Positions 7,272-16,763 are shown, counted from the first letter of the stretch. The stretch: 64,000 nucleotides of DNA from Sphingobium yanoikuyae (GCF_034424525.1 NZ_CP139979.1:1364001-1428000); one strand, 5' to 3'. Made by a program: numbers and translations. Notes: generated by a model from the letters alone, not told the origin.

Positions 7272-8819
7272 TCAGGTTCCGCTCTGCCGGCCGGTGCCCC
7301 GGCTTTCCGTGTCGCCGCTGCCCTGGGGGGCGGCGGGCGTCGGGGCGACCGGGGCGGTCTGGGGCGCGGCGTCGCCCGAATTGCCGAGCGACTTGACGCT
7401 GGCGGGGCTGCCGTCGGCGGCGGGATTGCGCGGGCGGTCCTTGGTGTCGCCAGCGGCGGGGTCTGCCTTCTGGTCCTCGGCGGGCTGCTGCGCGCCGGCG
7501 GCAAGCTGGCCGGTGATGACCTTCATGCCGGGCTTCAGGTCGCCGCCGGTGATGACGGTGCGCGATCCGTCGCTGGCGCCGACGGTCACCTGGATCGCCT
7601 TGGGATCGCCCTTTTCGTCGAGGACATAGAGGGTCTGGCTGCTACCCGCGCCGAAATTGACCTGGCGGTTGGCGCCGCTGCGGCGCATGCGGCCGGGGCC
7701 GGGCAGGACGCTGGTGATGCCGCCGCCCGATCCGGCGCCGCTGCTGGGCTTGAAGCGGAGCGCGCTGTTGGGGACGAGCAGCACATCATGCAGTTCCTGG
7801 GTCACGATGTCGGCGGTCGCGGTCATGCCCGGACGCAGGGTTTCGTCCGCATTGTCGACCGACAGCACGGCGGTATAGGCGACGACCGTGCCGGTCGAGC
7901 TGCTGGTCGTGCTGGTCGAGGACGAGGAGGACGAGCTGCTGCTGGAGCTGTTCGATCCGACATTCACCCGCGTGACCTTTGCCGGGAAGGTGCGGCCGGG
8001 GAAGGCGTCGACGGCGAAATTGGCGGTCTGGCCTTCCTTGACCTGGCCGACATCGGCTTCGTCCACCGACACCTCGACCTCCATCTTGGTGAGATCCTCG
8101 GCGATGGTGAACAGCACCGGCGCGTTGAGCGAGGCGGCGACGGTCTGGCCCGGCTCGATGTCGCGCGACAGGACCACGCCGGTGACCGGCGAGACGATCT
8201 GGGCGATCGACAGGTTGGTCTGGGCGGTCGACAGCTGGGCGCGCGAGACATTCACCTGCGCTTGGGCCGAACGAAGGTTGGCGAGCGCGCCATTATAGTC
8301 GGCGCGGGCCGAATCCAGTTCGGTCTTGGCCGGCACCTTGCCGCCGGAAAGCTGATAGACGTTGAGCTGGCGATCCAGCGTCGCCTTGGCCAGCGCGACC
8401 TGCGCCTGCGCCTGGGCGACGCCGGCCTGGGAGGAGGCAACCTGGGCCTGCGTCTGGTTGATCGTGTCGACCAGACGGCGGGTGTCGAGTTCGGCGAGCT
8501 TCTGCCCCTTGGTCACGCGATCATTGACGTCGACATAGACGGCGGTGATCTTGCCCGACTGTTCGGACCCCACATCGACCTGGTTGATCGGCTTCAGATT
8601 GCCGGTGGCCGACACGCTGACCGTCAGGTCGCCCTGGCGCGCCTCGCGGGTGGCATAATTGGGCTTGTCGTCGCCGGCGAAGCAGCGGGCGACGAGCAGG
8701 ACGAGGATCAGCAGCGCGACGCCGATGGCGCCGCGGATCAGCCATTTGCGATGCGGCTTTTCCGGCTTGGCGCCCAGAAAGTCGTTGAGATTCTGGTCGG
8801 GGCTGGCGTCATTGCTCAT
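7272..8819 (-). CDS. MacA/HlyD-type periplasmic membrane-fusion protein
   Basis: A 515-residue adaptor with one N-terminal membrane helix (about 26-45). The barrel-sandwich hybrid region (from GNLKPINQVDVGSEQSGKI) is split by a long Gln/Ala-rich coiled-coil hairpin (about 115-205), followed by beta-barrel domains. It should link the inner-membrane MacB pair to the outer-membrane channel encoded upstream. Unusual is a run of 11 Ser followed by a Ser/Thr stretch (about residues 291-309) inside the barrel, and a Pro/Ala/Asp-rich C-terminal tail of about 70 residues. Its start overlaps the end of the outer-membrane gene by 11 nt. Confidence 0.93.
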   Translation of the reverse strand: MSNDASPDQNLNDFLGAKPEKPHRKWLIRGAIGVALLILVLLVARCFAGDDKPNYATREARQGDLTVSVSATGNLKPINQVDVGSEQSGKITAVYVDVNDRVTKGQKLAELDTRRLVDTINQTQAQVASSQAGVAQAQAQVALAKATLDRQLNVYQLSGGKVPAKTELDSARADYNGALANLRSAQAQVNVSRAQLSTAQTNLSIAQIVSPVTGVVLSRDIEPGQTVAASLNAPVLFTIAEDLTKMEVEVSVDEADVGQVKEGQTANFAVDAFPGRTFPAKVTRVNVGSNSSSSSSSSSSSTSTTSSSTGTVVAYTAVLSVDNADETLRPGMTATADIVTQELHDVLLVPNSALRFKPSSGAGSGGGITSVLPGPGRMRRSGANRQVNFGAGSSQTLYVLDEKGDPKAIQVTVGASDGSRTVITGGDLKPGMKVITGQLAAGAQQPAEDQKADPAAGDTKDRPRNPAADGSPASVKSLGNSGDAAPQTAPVAPTPAAPQGSGDTESRGTGRQSGT

Positions 8820-10260
8820 GGGGGCGGTCATCCATATTCTGCCAGCCGCCACCCAGCGCATTATAGAGCTGGGCGATGGCCAGGATCTCGTCCGATTGGG
8901 CGCTGGCAAGGCTGTTGCGTGCGTTCAGCAACGTGGTTTCGCTGCTGGACAGGGTCTGGAAGTCGATCAGGCCGGATTGATACTGGCTGCGCGCCAGGAT
9001 CGCGGCATTGTTCGACGCTTCATAGGCGGTGGCGAACTCGATCTTGCGCCGGCGGGCACTGTCGAGCGAGGCCATGCCATTTTCGACATCCTCCAGCGCG
9101 CCAAGGACGCTCTGCTGGTAGGCGGCGAAGGCGGCATCGGTCGCCGCCTTCTGCGCGCGGACCTGCGAGGCGAGGCGACCACCATCGAAGATGGTCTGGG
9201 CGACATTGGCAAAGACGCCGCCGGTGATGAGGTCGAACAGATCCTTGAAGGCGTTCGACGTGGTGCCGATGTTGCCGCTGATGCCGAGCGAGGGATAGAG
9301 CTGCGCCTGGGCGACGCCGATCCGCGCGGTGGCGGCGGCCAGCGCCCGTTCGGCCGACCGCACATCGGGCCGCTGGCGCAGCGTATCGGCCGGAATGCCG
9401 GTGGCGATGTCGGTGGCGGCGGTGGGGATCGGTGCCGGCGTTTCGAGCGCGCGGGTCGCGTCGCCCGGCGCCTGGCCGGTCAGCACGGCGATGCGGTTGA
9501 GGCTGCCCTTCAGGCTGGCTTCGAGCTGCGGGATGGTGGCGTTGGTCTGGGCGAGCTGGGCCCTGGCCTGCTGCTCGTCGAGCGAGGAGACCAGCCCGGC
9601 CTGCAGCCGCCAGCGGGCAATGTCGTAATTGTCCTGCTGCACCTTCTGCGTCTCGCGGGCGATGCGCAGCTGCTCCTGCGATGCGCGCGCCTGAACATAG
9701 TTGGTGACCAGTTCGGAAATGATGGTCATCCGCACATTGGCGAGGTCATAGCCGGACGCGGCAAGATCGGCCCGCGCGGCTTCGGCCGAGCGCGACAGTT
9801 CGCCGAACAGGTCGATCTGCCAGCTGGCATTGGCGCCGGCCGAATAGCTGCTGGACCAGTTGCTGGCGCCGGTGGAGATGACATTGCCGCTGTCATCGAC
9901 ACGGGTGCCGCCGGCCTGGCTGCGGTAATTCTTGCCGCCGCTGGCCGATCCGTTCACCTGCGGCAGGAAGGCGGCATTGGCCTGGCGCAGGGATTCCCGC
10001 GCCTGCCGCAGCCGTGCCTGCGCCTGGACGATGTCCAGATTGCCGGCGATCGCCTGATCGATCAGGCCGGTCAGCGTCGGATCGTTGAGCCGCGTCCACC
10101 AGGTGGCGAGGGTGGCGTCGTCCAGCGCGGCGCCGCTGCCCTGGCTATAGCCGGCAGGCACGCCCAGCGCGGTGGATTGCGGCGCGTGATAGTTCGGCCC
10201 CGCCGCGCAGGCGGACAGGGCAAGCACCGATCCCGTGAGCCATGCAATGCGATATCGCAC
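8809..10260 (-). CDS. TolC/NodT-family outer-membrane efflux lipoprotein
   Basis: A 483-residue outer-membrane factor with two repeated coiled-coil/TolC domains. From a GTG at 10260 the product starts with a lipoprotein signal ending in LSAC (Cys18), as in NodT/OprM-type channels. AAGGA lies close upstream. A TTG at 10299 would add 13 residues and give a poor signal peptide, so I prefer the GTG. It is the first gene of the four-gene efflux operon (channel, adaptor, ATPase, permease). The 190-bp gap to divergent fabD must hold both promoters. Drug or metabolite specificity is unknown. Confidence 0.9.
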   Translation of the reverse strand: MRYRIAWLTGSVLALSACAAGPNYHAPQSTALGVPAGYSQGSGAALDDATLATWWTRLNDPTLTGLIDQAIAGNLDIVQAQARLRQARESLRQANAAFLPQVNGSASGGKNYRSQAGGTRVDDSGNVISTGASNWSSSYSAGANASWQIDLFGELSRSAEAARADLAASGYDLANVRMTIISELVTNYVQARASQEQLRIARETQKVQQDNYDIARWRLQAGLVSSLDEQQARAQLAQTNATIPQLEASLKGSLNRIAVLTGQAPGDATRALETPAPIPTAATDIATGIPADTLRQRPDVRSAERALAAATARIGVAQAQLYPSLGISGNIGTTSNAFKDLFDLITGGVFANVAQTIFDGGRLASQVRAQKAATDAAFAAYQQSVLGALEDVENGMASLDSARRRKIEFATAYEASNNAAILARSQYQSGLIDFQTLSSSETTLLNARNSLASAQSDEILAIAQLYNALGGGWQNMDDRPHEQ

Positions 10261-10450
10261 CTTTTCCTTGCACTCCGTCGTCGTTAAAGGGGCCAGCAAT
10301 ATTCCCCCGGAGAGACAGGGGGCAGGTATGTCAGGTCGTTACGTGCCGAAAAGCAATGTACGCCTCAATGCCATATATGTCTCAAAGTGTAACGTGCGTG
10401 AATTCCCGTGTTTTTCTCCGGAAAGACACCAGTAGATCAGAGGATGGAAG

Positions 10451-11386
10451 ATGAGGGCATTTCTTTTCCCAGGCCAGGGTAGCCAGTCGGTCGGCATGGG
10501 CAAGGCGCTGGCCGAGGCAAGCCCGGCGGCGAAGGAACTGTTCCAGGAAGTCGATGACGCCTTGTCGCAGCATCTGTTCCGGATCATGGTGGAAGGCCCC
10601 GAGAGCGACCTGACCCTGACCGAAAATGCCCAGCCGGCGATCATGGCCAACGCGCTCGCCACGCTGCGCGTGATGCAGAAGGAAGGCGGCTTCAGCCTGG
10701 CCGACAAGGGCGATTATGTCGCCGGTCACAGCCTTGGTGAATATAGCGCGCTCTGCGCGGTCGAGGCGTTCGACCTTGGCACCACCGCCCGCTTGCTCAA
10801 GCTGCGCGGTCAGGCGATGCAGGCCGCCGTGCCGGTGGGCGAGGGCGCGATGGCGGCGCTGCTGGGTGCCGACATCGAAAAGGCGCAGGCGCTGGCCGAT
10901 GCCGCTGCCGAGGGCGAAGTCTGCACTGTCGCCAACGACAATGATCCCAGCCAGGTCGTCATTTCCGGCCACAAGGGCGCGATCGAGCGCGCGGTCGCGT
11001 TGGTCAAGGATTATGGCATCAAGCGCGGCGTGCTGCTGCCGGTGTCGGCGCCCTTCCACTGCCCGCTGATGCAGCCGGCCGCTGATGCGATGGCCGAAGC
11101 GCTGGCGAAAGCGACGATCAACGCGCCGCTGCTGCCGGTCTATGCTAATGTGCTGGCCGCGCCGATCAGCGACCCGACCGACATTCGTGACCGTCTGGTC
11201 GAGCAGGTCACCGGCCGCGTCCGCTGGCGCGAGTCGATCGGCGCGATGTGGGACGCGGGCGTCACCGATTTCGTCGAACTGGGCGGCAAGGTGCTCGGCC
11301 CGATGGTCAAGCGCATCGCCCCCGACGCCACCGTGCGCAGCGTGGTGACGATGGACGATATCGAGGCCGTGCTGGGCGCGCTGTGA
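10451..11386 (+). CDS. fabD: Malonyl-CoA:ACP transacylase
   Basis: A 311-residue enzyme that moves malonyl from CoA to acyl carrier protein for fatty-acid elongation. The N-terminal FPGQGSQSVGMGK, the GHSLGEY nucleophile elbow (Ser94) and the catalytic His203 in SAPFHCPLM are all present, and length is normal. It opens a fatty-acid cluster and its last codons overlap the crotonase start (GTGA). Confidence 0.98.
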   Translation: MRAFLFPGQGSQSVGMGKALAEASPAAKELFQEVDDALSQHLFRIMVEGPESDLTLTENAQPAIMANALATLRVMQKEGGFSLADKGDYVAGHSLGEYSALCAVEAFDLGTTARLLKLRGQAMQAAVPVGEGAMAALLGADIEKAQALADAAAEGEVCTVANDNDPSQVVISGHKGAIERAVALVKDYGIKRGVLLPVSAPFHCPLMQPAADAMAEALAKATINAPLLPVYANVLAAPISDPTDIRDRLVEQVTGRVRWRESIGAMWDAGVTDFVELGGKVLGPMVKRIAPDATVRSVVTMDDIEAVLGAL

Positions 11387-12204
11387 GCGAGAGCCCGGTC
11401 CTTAGCCCCCCCGTTCTAACCCAGCGTGACGGGACCGTCCTGACGGTCACGCTGAACCTGCCCGACCGGCGCAACCCCATCTCCGATCCGGCGATGGTGG
11501 ATGCGCTGTGCGACGTGTTCGAGGCGGCGGACCGGGATGCCAGCATCCATGTCGCGATCCTGACCGGGGCGGGCAGCGCCTTTTCCTCGGGCGGCGATCT
11601 CAACGCGATGCGACCGGACGCCGGCGGGCTGCGCGCCAGCCTGCCGGCGCAGACGCGGCGCAATTATCGCGCGGGCATCCAGCGCCTGCCTCTGCTGTTC
11701 CAGGCGATCGAGCTGCCGGTGATCGCGGCGGTCAATGGCCCGGCGATCGGCGCGGGGCTGGACCTGGCCTGCATGTGCGACCTGCGCATCGCGGGGCAAA
11801 GTGCGCGCTTTGCCGAAAGCTTCGTGAAGCTTGGCCTCGTCTCCGGCGATGGCGGGGCCTGGCTGCTGCCGCGCATCATCGGCTTTTCCAAGGCGTCGCA
11901 ACTCTCGCTGACCGGCGAGACGATCGACGCGGGCGAGGCACTGCGGATCGGGCTGGTCGGCGATGTGGTGCCCGACGCGGAGTTGATGACGGTGGCACGG
12001 GCGCAGGCCGACGCCATCGCCGCCAATCCGCCGCACGCGACACGGATGACCAAGCGGCTGCTGCGCGCGGCGCAGACGGCCGAACTTTCGCAAATTTTGG
12101 AAATGGCGGGCGCCATGCAGGCGCTGGCCCACGCGACCGCGGATCATGACGAGGCGATCACCGCCTTCTTCGACCGCCGGCCGCCGCACTTCAAGGGAGA
12201 CTGA
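11383..12204 (+). CDS. Crotonase-superfamily protein (isomerase-like active site)
   Basis: A 273-residue enoyl-CoA hydratase/isomerase fold protein. Oxyanion-hole parts are seen at FSSGGDLNAM (68-76) and GPAIGAGLDLA (119-129). The two glutamates of true hydratases are absent. The position equivalent to rat Glu144 is Asp127 and that of Glu164 is Phe147, while Asp156 lies in SGDGGAW, the site used by isomerase-type members such as PaaG. A double-bond isomerase or other CoA-ester role is more likely than hydration. The GTG start at 11383 overlaps the fabD stop, so it is coupled to fatty-acid synthesis genes. Confidence 0.85.
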   Translation: MSESPVLSPPVLTQRDGTVLTVTLNLPDRRNPISDPAMVDALCDVFEAADRDASIHVAILTGAGSAFSSGGDLNAMRPDAGGLRASLPAQTRRNYRAGIQRLPLLFQAIELPVIAAVNGPAIGAGLDLACMCDLRIAGQSARFAESFVKLGLVSGDGGAWLLPRIIGFSKASQLSLTGETIDAGEALRIGLVGDVVPDAELMTVARAQADAIAANPPHATRMTKRLLRAAQTAELSQILEMAGAMQALAHATADHDEAITAFFDRRPPHFKGD

Positions 12205-12251
12205 CGCGAGCTAGTTGCGAATGTCGGGGGCGAGTAAAGGGGGAACGGTTT

Positions 12252-12809
12252 GTGCTGAAATGGGTGGTAACGGCGATTTTGATCACAGGCGGAACGCCAG
12301 CACTTGCTGCCGAGCACTTGGATTGCATGAGTTTGCCATTGGGTGAGGCTGAGCAAGGCATTCTGGATCGCCATTACAATGCTGAGCGTGGCGACAATCG
12401 CAGAAGCGCTGCGTTGGATGCCGTCCTTAACGCGCGAGCGCAATCCTGTGGCTATCTTTATGGTTGGTCGGAGAAAGCCCTACGTCTTGCTGCCCATCAT
12501 CGGTGGTTGCAAATTCAATGGAAGGCATTGGAGCGTTTCAACGATTATAGTGCGGACGAAGAGGCTCGATTGAACGTCGCGTTGGCACCGAGAGCAGATA
12601 GGTTGATTTCCCTGTTCAAAGGCGATGTCGATGCCGTTGTTGCCAACGCCGAAACGCCTCCGCCTGAGGAAGGCGCGTTTCGTGAGTTCACTCCGATGAT
12701 CAAAGAGGCAAAGATAACAGGGAATAACGCAAGCGAAGAAAACCTGCGCTTGTGGCTGTATAGGCGGGGCTCAGTCATGGCTTTGGAACGAGCATTCCAA
12801 GGTTCGTAA
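12252..12809 (+). CDS. Exported hypothetical protein, low-GC orphan
   Basis: A 185-residue protein with an N-terminal signal peptide (LKWVVTAILITGGTPALA) and a mostly helical, charged mature part. Two Cys (in LDCMS and QSCGYLY) could form a disulfide. I recognise no domain; some features recall lysozyme-inhibitor-like small periplasmic proteins, but that is a guess. The GTG start at 12252 follows AAAGGGGG. Its GC is visibly lower than its neighbours (32 of 60 bases in 12541-12600 against 45 of 60 in 11701-11760). It sits between the crotonase and fabG, which suggests a later insertion. Confidence 0.65.
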   Translation: MLKWVVTAILITGGTPALAAEHLDCMSLPLGEAEQGILDRHYNAERGDNRRSAALDAVLNARAQSCGYLYGWSEKALRLAAHHRWLQIQWKALERFNDYSADEEARLNVALAPRADRLISLFKGDVDAVVANAETPPPEEGAFREFTPMIKEAKITGNNASEENLRLWLYRRGSVMALERAFQGS

Positions 12810-12875
12810 CTTCTCGCGACTGACGCCTGTGAGCATGAGAATCGATTTAAAAGTTTAACGATTGGGTGAAAATTT

Positions 12876-13616
12876 ATGTTCGATCTGACGGGAATGACCG
12901 CGCTGGTGACTGGCGCTTCGGGGGGCATCGGCTCTTCCATCGCCAAGGCGCTGGCCGCGCAGGGCGCCACGCTGGCGCTGTCGGGCAGCAATGAGGAAAA
13001 GCTCAAGGCCTTTGCGGCCGAACTGGGCGGCGACCACAAGACCCTGGTCTGCAATCTGTCTGATCCGGCCGCTGTCGACGCGCTGGTGCCGCAGGCGGTG
13101 GAAGCGCTGGGCGGCAAGATCGACATCCTGGTCAACAATGCCGGCATCACCCGCGACAATCTGATCCTGCGCATGAAGGACGAGGAATGGTCGCAGGTGA
13201 TCGCGGTCAATCTGGAAGCCGCCTTCCGCCTGTGCCGCGCCGCCGCCAAGCCGATGATGAAGGCGCGCTTTGGCCGCATCATTTCGATCACCTCGGTCGT
13301 CGGTGTCACCGGCAATCCGGGCCAGTCCAACTATTGCGCGTCGAAGGCCGGCATCATCGGCATGTCGAAGTCGCTGGGCCAGGAACTGGCGAGCCGCGGC
13401 ATCACCGTGAACTGCGTTGCGCCCGGCTTCATCCGGTCGGCCATGACCGATGCGCTGAACGATGCGCAGAAGGGCACGATCCTGGCCAAGATCCCGGCCG
13501 GCGATCTGGGCGATGGCGACGATATCGGCGCGGCAGTCGCCTATCTGGCGAGCAAGGAAGCAGGCTATGTCAACGGCCAGACCCTGCACGTCAACGGCGG
13601 CATGGCGATGATCTGA
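12876..13616 (+). CDS. fabG: 3-oxoacyl-ACP reductase
   Basis: A 246-residue short-chain dehydrogenase that reduces beta-ketoacyl-ACP with NADPH. It shows TGASGGIG (12-19), NNAG (87-90) and the catalytic Ser140, Tyr153, Lys157, plus the FabG-like ITRDNLILRM segment and the C-terminal GYVNGQTLHVNGGMAM. The ATG at 12876 lacks a strong SD. It follows the low-GC orphan gene by 66 nt and probably has its own or a read-through promoter. Confidence 0.96.
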   Translation: MFDLTGMTALVTGASGGIGSSIAKALAAQGATLALSGSNEEKLKAFAAELGGDHKTLVCNLSDPAAVDALVPQAVEALGGKIDILVNNAGITRDNLILRMKDEEWSQVIAVNLEAAFRLCRAAAKPMMKARFGRIISITSVVGVTGNPGQSNYCASKAGIIGMSKSLGQELASRGITVNCVAPGFIRSAMTDALNDAQKGTILAKIPAGDLGDGDDIGAAVAYLASKEAGYVNGQTLHVNGGMAMI

Positions 13617-13626
13617 TGACAAGAGG

Positions 13627-13646
13627 CGGGCCGGTTCGCCGGCCCG
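13627..13646. terminator. Hairpin between fabG and the GT87 gene
   Basis: A perfect 8-bp GC stem (13627-13634 with 13639-13646) with a TTCG tetraloop lies 10 nt after fabG and 4 nt before the stop of the converging gene. There is no T-run, so it is at best a weak bidirectional terminator. Confidence 0.6.
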
Positions 13647-13650
13647 TCCG

Positions 13651-14883
13651 TCATCCTGCGATTGGACGGCGCAGGGGAAACAGGCGCAGGAACCAGTCGG
13701 GCATATCGTCCAGCACGATCACGCGGCGTACCGCGAGCGCCAGCATCGCCATCACCGCGATCAGGTTGAGCGGAATGGTGGTGAGGTCGGCCACGCTGCG
13801 GCCGAACAGCGGCGCAAACCAGGCAAGGGCCAGGATCGTCGGTTCCCAGGGCAGGCTGCCGCGTCGGCGCATGTCGGCGACATGGAAGGCGATCGCGCCG
13901 CCCAGCAGCACATAGTCATAGTCCAGCACATAGGGTGTGCAAAGCAGGGCAGCGGTCAGGGTGGCGCTGCCGCGCACTTCCAGCGATCCGCGCCAGGCGG
14001 CGAGCGCGGCGGCGGCGATGGCGGCGGCAGTGATGACTGCCTGCACCATATAGGCCAGTGCTATGCTGCCGCCCCAATGACGGATGGCGGAAAAGGGGCT
14101 CTGGATCTTGGCCCAGCCGGTCGATCCCAGTTCGATCACGAGATGGCGGGTCAGCGGTAGCGAATCGATGAACGCGGCCCAGACGCCCCAGCCCCAGATC
14201 GCCCAGGTCAGCAGGCAGAGCGCCACCACCGTCAGGCCGGCTGCCAGGAAGGCGCGCCAATTGCCCTTCATTGCGATCACGATCGGGATCAGCACGGCAA
14301 ATTGCGGCTTGTAGACCAGGCAGCCCAGCAAAATGCCCGCGACCCAGGGGCGCCGGTCCAGCAGCAGCATGCCGCCCGCCATCAGGCTGGCGGTCATGAA
14401 CGCATTCTGGCCATGCCCCAGGCACACCATCACCACCGGCGCGCCAACTGCGGCGAGCATCGCCTCGCGCCCCGGCAGAATCCGGTGGAAGACCAGCAGC
14501 GCCAGCGCCAGCGACAGCCCCTGCCAGATGAAGAGGGCGGTCAGATAGGGAAATTGCGCCAGCAGAGTCGCGATGATCAGGAAGGGCGGGGGATAATGCC
14601 AGCCATAGAGCGGGGTATTGGGATCCTTGTGAATCGCCTTCTGCATCGCATGTTCGGCGGGCCAGTCCCAGGCGTCGGGTGCCCGGCCATGGTCGGCCAT
14701 CCAGCCTGCGCTGTAGACGTTGGAGAAATCGGTGCCGACCGGGCGGCCCAGCGCATCGACCGTGCCATGGGCGGTCAGCAGGATCGCCAGCAGGCCGATG
14801 ATCGTGGCGGCCAGCATCAGCGTGGCGGCCATCCGGATGCGGGCGGATGTAATGAACCGGTCGGGGCAGAATCTCTCGATCAT
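13651..14883 (-). CDS. GT87-type membrane glycosyltransferase (DUF2029)
   Basis: A 410-residue polytopic membrane protein with about ten hydrophobic helices. It has an early periplasmic-loop acidic motif (GTDFSNVYSAG, near residues 50-60) and HYPPPFLI further on, as in GT87/DUF2029 polyprenyl-phosphate-dependent mannosyltransferase-like proteins. Such enzymes add sugars from lipid carriers on the periplasmic side. Substrate is unknown. It is transcribed against the fab genes and appears alone. The ATG at 14883 begins a basic N-terminus before the first helix. Confidence 0.8.
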   Translation of the reverse strand: MIERFCPDRFITSARIRMAATLMLAATIIGLLAILLTAHGTVDALGRPVGTDFSNVYSAGWMADHGRAPDAWDWPAEHAMQKAIHKDPNTPLYGWHYPPPFLIIATLLAQFPYLTALFIWQGLSLALALLVFHRILPGREAMLAAVGAPVVMVCLGHGQNAFMTASLMAGGMLLLDRRPWVAGILLGCLVYKPQFAVLIPIVIAMKGNWRAFLAAGLTVVALCLLTWAIWGWGVWAAFIDSLPLTRHLVIELGSTGWAKIQSPFSAIRHWGGSIALAYMVQAVITAAAIAAAALAAWRGSLEVRGSATLTAALLCTPYVLDYDYVLLGGAIAFHVADMRRRGSLPWEPTILALAWFAPLFGRSVADLTTIPLNLIAVMAMLALAVRRVIVLDDMPDWFLRLFPLRRPIAG

Positions 14884-15091
14884 GGCCCAAGGGCTGTCAC
14901 AAGCCGCTGAAATTTTGGTAAACAGGCGGTAAGATTAATCGATTCGGCGGCTTTTGTTGCCGGAAAATGCCTCCTGCCCCAATGTTGGGGCTTGGCGGCC
15001 TTCCCTCTTGCCTCTATCGGGGCTTGGCACTAGGGCAATGCCTTAACGGTTATTCAGAACCACCAACGATACCCAGTAAGAAGGACCACTC

Positions 15092-15325
15092 ATGAGTGAG
15101 ACCGCGGATCGCGTAAAGAAAATCGTCGTCGAGCATCTGGGCGTCGAAGCCGAGAAGGTGACCGAGGACGCCAGCTTCATCGACGATCTGGGCGCAGACA
15201 GCCTGGACATCGTTGAACTGGTGATGGCGTTCGAAGAAGAATTCGGCGTCGAAATCCCGGACGATGCGGCTGAGAAGATCGCCACCGTCAAGGACGCGAT
15301 CGACTATATCGACAGCAAGGCCTAA
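15092..15325 (+). CDS. acpP: Acyl carrier protein
   Basis: A 77-residue acidic four-helix protein with the phosphopantetheine site GADSLDIVE (Ser37). It carries the growing acyl chain in fatty-acid synthesis. AAGAAGGA upstream fits the ATG. It precedes fabF as usual but is separated from it by a strong terminator, which probably allows higher acpP transcript levels. Confidence 0.98.
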   Translation: MSETADRVKKIVVEHLGVEAEKVTEDASFIDDLGADSLDIVELVMAFEEEFGVEIPDDAAEKIATVKDAIDYIDSKA

Positions 15326-15376
15326 GGGCTTCGCGGCCTGCCCCCCGTGGCGGGCCGCCCTCCTTGCACAAGGATT

Positions 15377-15418
15377 GGCTCCTCCTGTCCGGTGATCCCG
15401 GAGCTTGGGGAGCCTTTT
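15377..15418 (+). terminator. Intrinsic terminator/attenuator between acpP and fabF
   Basis: GGCTCC (15377-15382) pairs with GGAGCC (15409-15414), followed by TTTT. An inner TCCGG/CCGGA hairpin strengthens it. It likely trims the highly expressed acpP message with partial read-through into fabF. Confidence 0.75.
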
Positions 15419-15503
15419 CGTATCTGGCCTGCCGTTCACAAGTGCGTGTGGAACGCCTAGATGAGCGGCACGGAACCAAAAATTGGAATTTCGGAGCAAG
15501 CAT

Positions 15504-16763
15504 ATGCGTCGCGTCGTCGTAACCGGCCTTGGCATGGTAAGCCCGCTTGGCGGGGATGTCGAAACCACCTGGAAGAACATCATCGCGTCGAAATCCGGCG
15601 CGGCGACGATCACCCGCTTCGATGCCACCGATTACAAGTGCCGCATCGCCTGCGAAGTGAAGCCGGCGGATCATGAATATGGCTATGACGCCTCGCTGGA
15701 CGTCGACCACAAGATCCAGCGCCAGGTTGATCCGTTCATCGTCTACGGCATTTCCGCCGCCAGCCAGGCGCTGCGCGACGCGGGCCTGGACAATATGTCG
15801 GAAGAAGAGCGCCTGCGCGCCGGCTGCTCGATCGGTTCGGGCATCGGTGGCCTGCCGGGCATCGAAAGCGAATCGCTGGTGCTGGCCAACAAGGGCCCCA
15901 ACCGCGTTTCGCCGCACTTCGTCCATGGCCGCCTGATCAATCTGATCTCGGGCCAGGTCTCGATCAAATACGGCCTGATGGGTCCGAACCATGCCGTCGT
16001 CACCGCTTGCTCGACCGGCGCCCATTCGATTGGCGACGCCGCGCGCATGATCGCCATGGACGATGCCGACGTCATGCTGGCGGGTGGCGCGGAAAGCGCG
16101 ATCTGCCCGATCGGCATCGCCGGTTTCGCCCAGGCGCGTGCGCTCTCGACCGGCTTCAACGACACGCCGGAAAAGGCGTCGCGTCCCTATGACGTCAACC
16201 GTGACGGCTTCGTCATGGGCGAAGGCGCGGGCGTGGTCGTGCTGGAGGAATATGAGCGGGCCAAGGCGCGCGGCGCGAAAATCTATGCCGAAGTCATCGG
16301 TTATGGCCTGACCGGCGACGCCTATCATGTCACCGCGCCGCACCCGGAAGGCAATGGCGGTTTCCGTTCGATGCAGATGGCGCTCAAGCGTTCGGGCCTC
16401 AGCCTGGAAGATATCGACTATGTGAATGCGCATGGCACCTCGACCCCGCTGGGCGACGAACTGGAACTGGGCGCGGTCAAGCGTCTGTTCGGCGATCATC
16501 TGGGCAGCATGTCGATGTCGTCGACCAAGTCGGCGATCGGCCACCTGCTGGGCGGCGCGGGCGCGGTGGAGAGCATCTTCTGCATCCTCGCCATGCGTGA
16601 CCAGATCGTGCCGCCGACGCTCAACCTCGACGAGCCGAGCGAAAGCTGCAAGGGCGTGGACCTGGTCCCGCACGTCGCCAAGGAACGCAAGGTGCGCGCG
16701 GTGCTGAACAACTCGTTCGGCTTCGGCGGCACCAACGCCTCGCTCATCATGAAGGCGATCTGA
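15504..16763 (+). CDS. fabF: Beta-ketoacyl-ACP synthase II
   Basis: A 419-residue condensing enzyme with Cys169 (TACSTGAHSIGDA), His310 (NAHGTSTPLGD) and His347 (GHLLGGAG), plus Lys342. It condenses malonyl-ACP with acyl-ACP. The ATG at 15504 has GGAG at 15493-15496 and begins the conserved MRRVVVTGLGMVSPLG; an earlier TTG at 15483 is not needed. Confidence 0.98.
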   Translation: MRRVVVTGLGMVSPLGGDVETTWKNIIASKSGAATITRFDATDYKCRIACEVKPADHEYGYDASLDVDHKIQRQVDPFIVYGISAASQALRDAGLDNMSEEERLRAGCSIGSGIGGLPGIESESLVLANKGPNRVSPHFVHGRLINLISGQVSIKYGLMGPNHAVVTACSTGAHSIGDAARMIAMDDADVMLAGGAESAICPIGIAGFAQARALSTGFNDTPEKASRPYDVNRDGFVMGEGAGVVVLEEYERAKARGAKIYAEVIGYGLTGDAYHVTAPHPEGNGGFRSMQMALKRSGLSLEDIDYVNAHGTSTPLGDELELGAVKRLFGDHLGSMSMSSTKSAIGHLLGGAGAVESIFCILAMRDQIVPPTLNLDEPSESCKGVDLVPHVAKERKVRAVLNNSFGFGGTNASLIMKAI

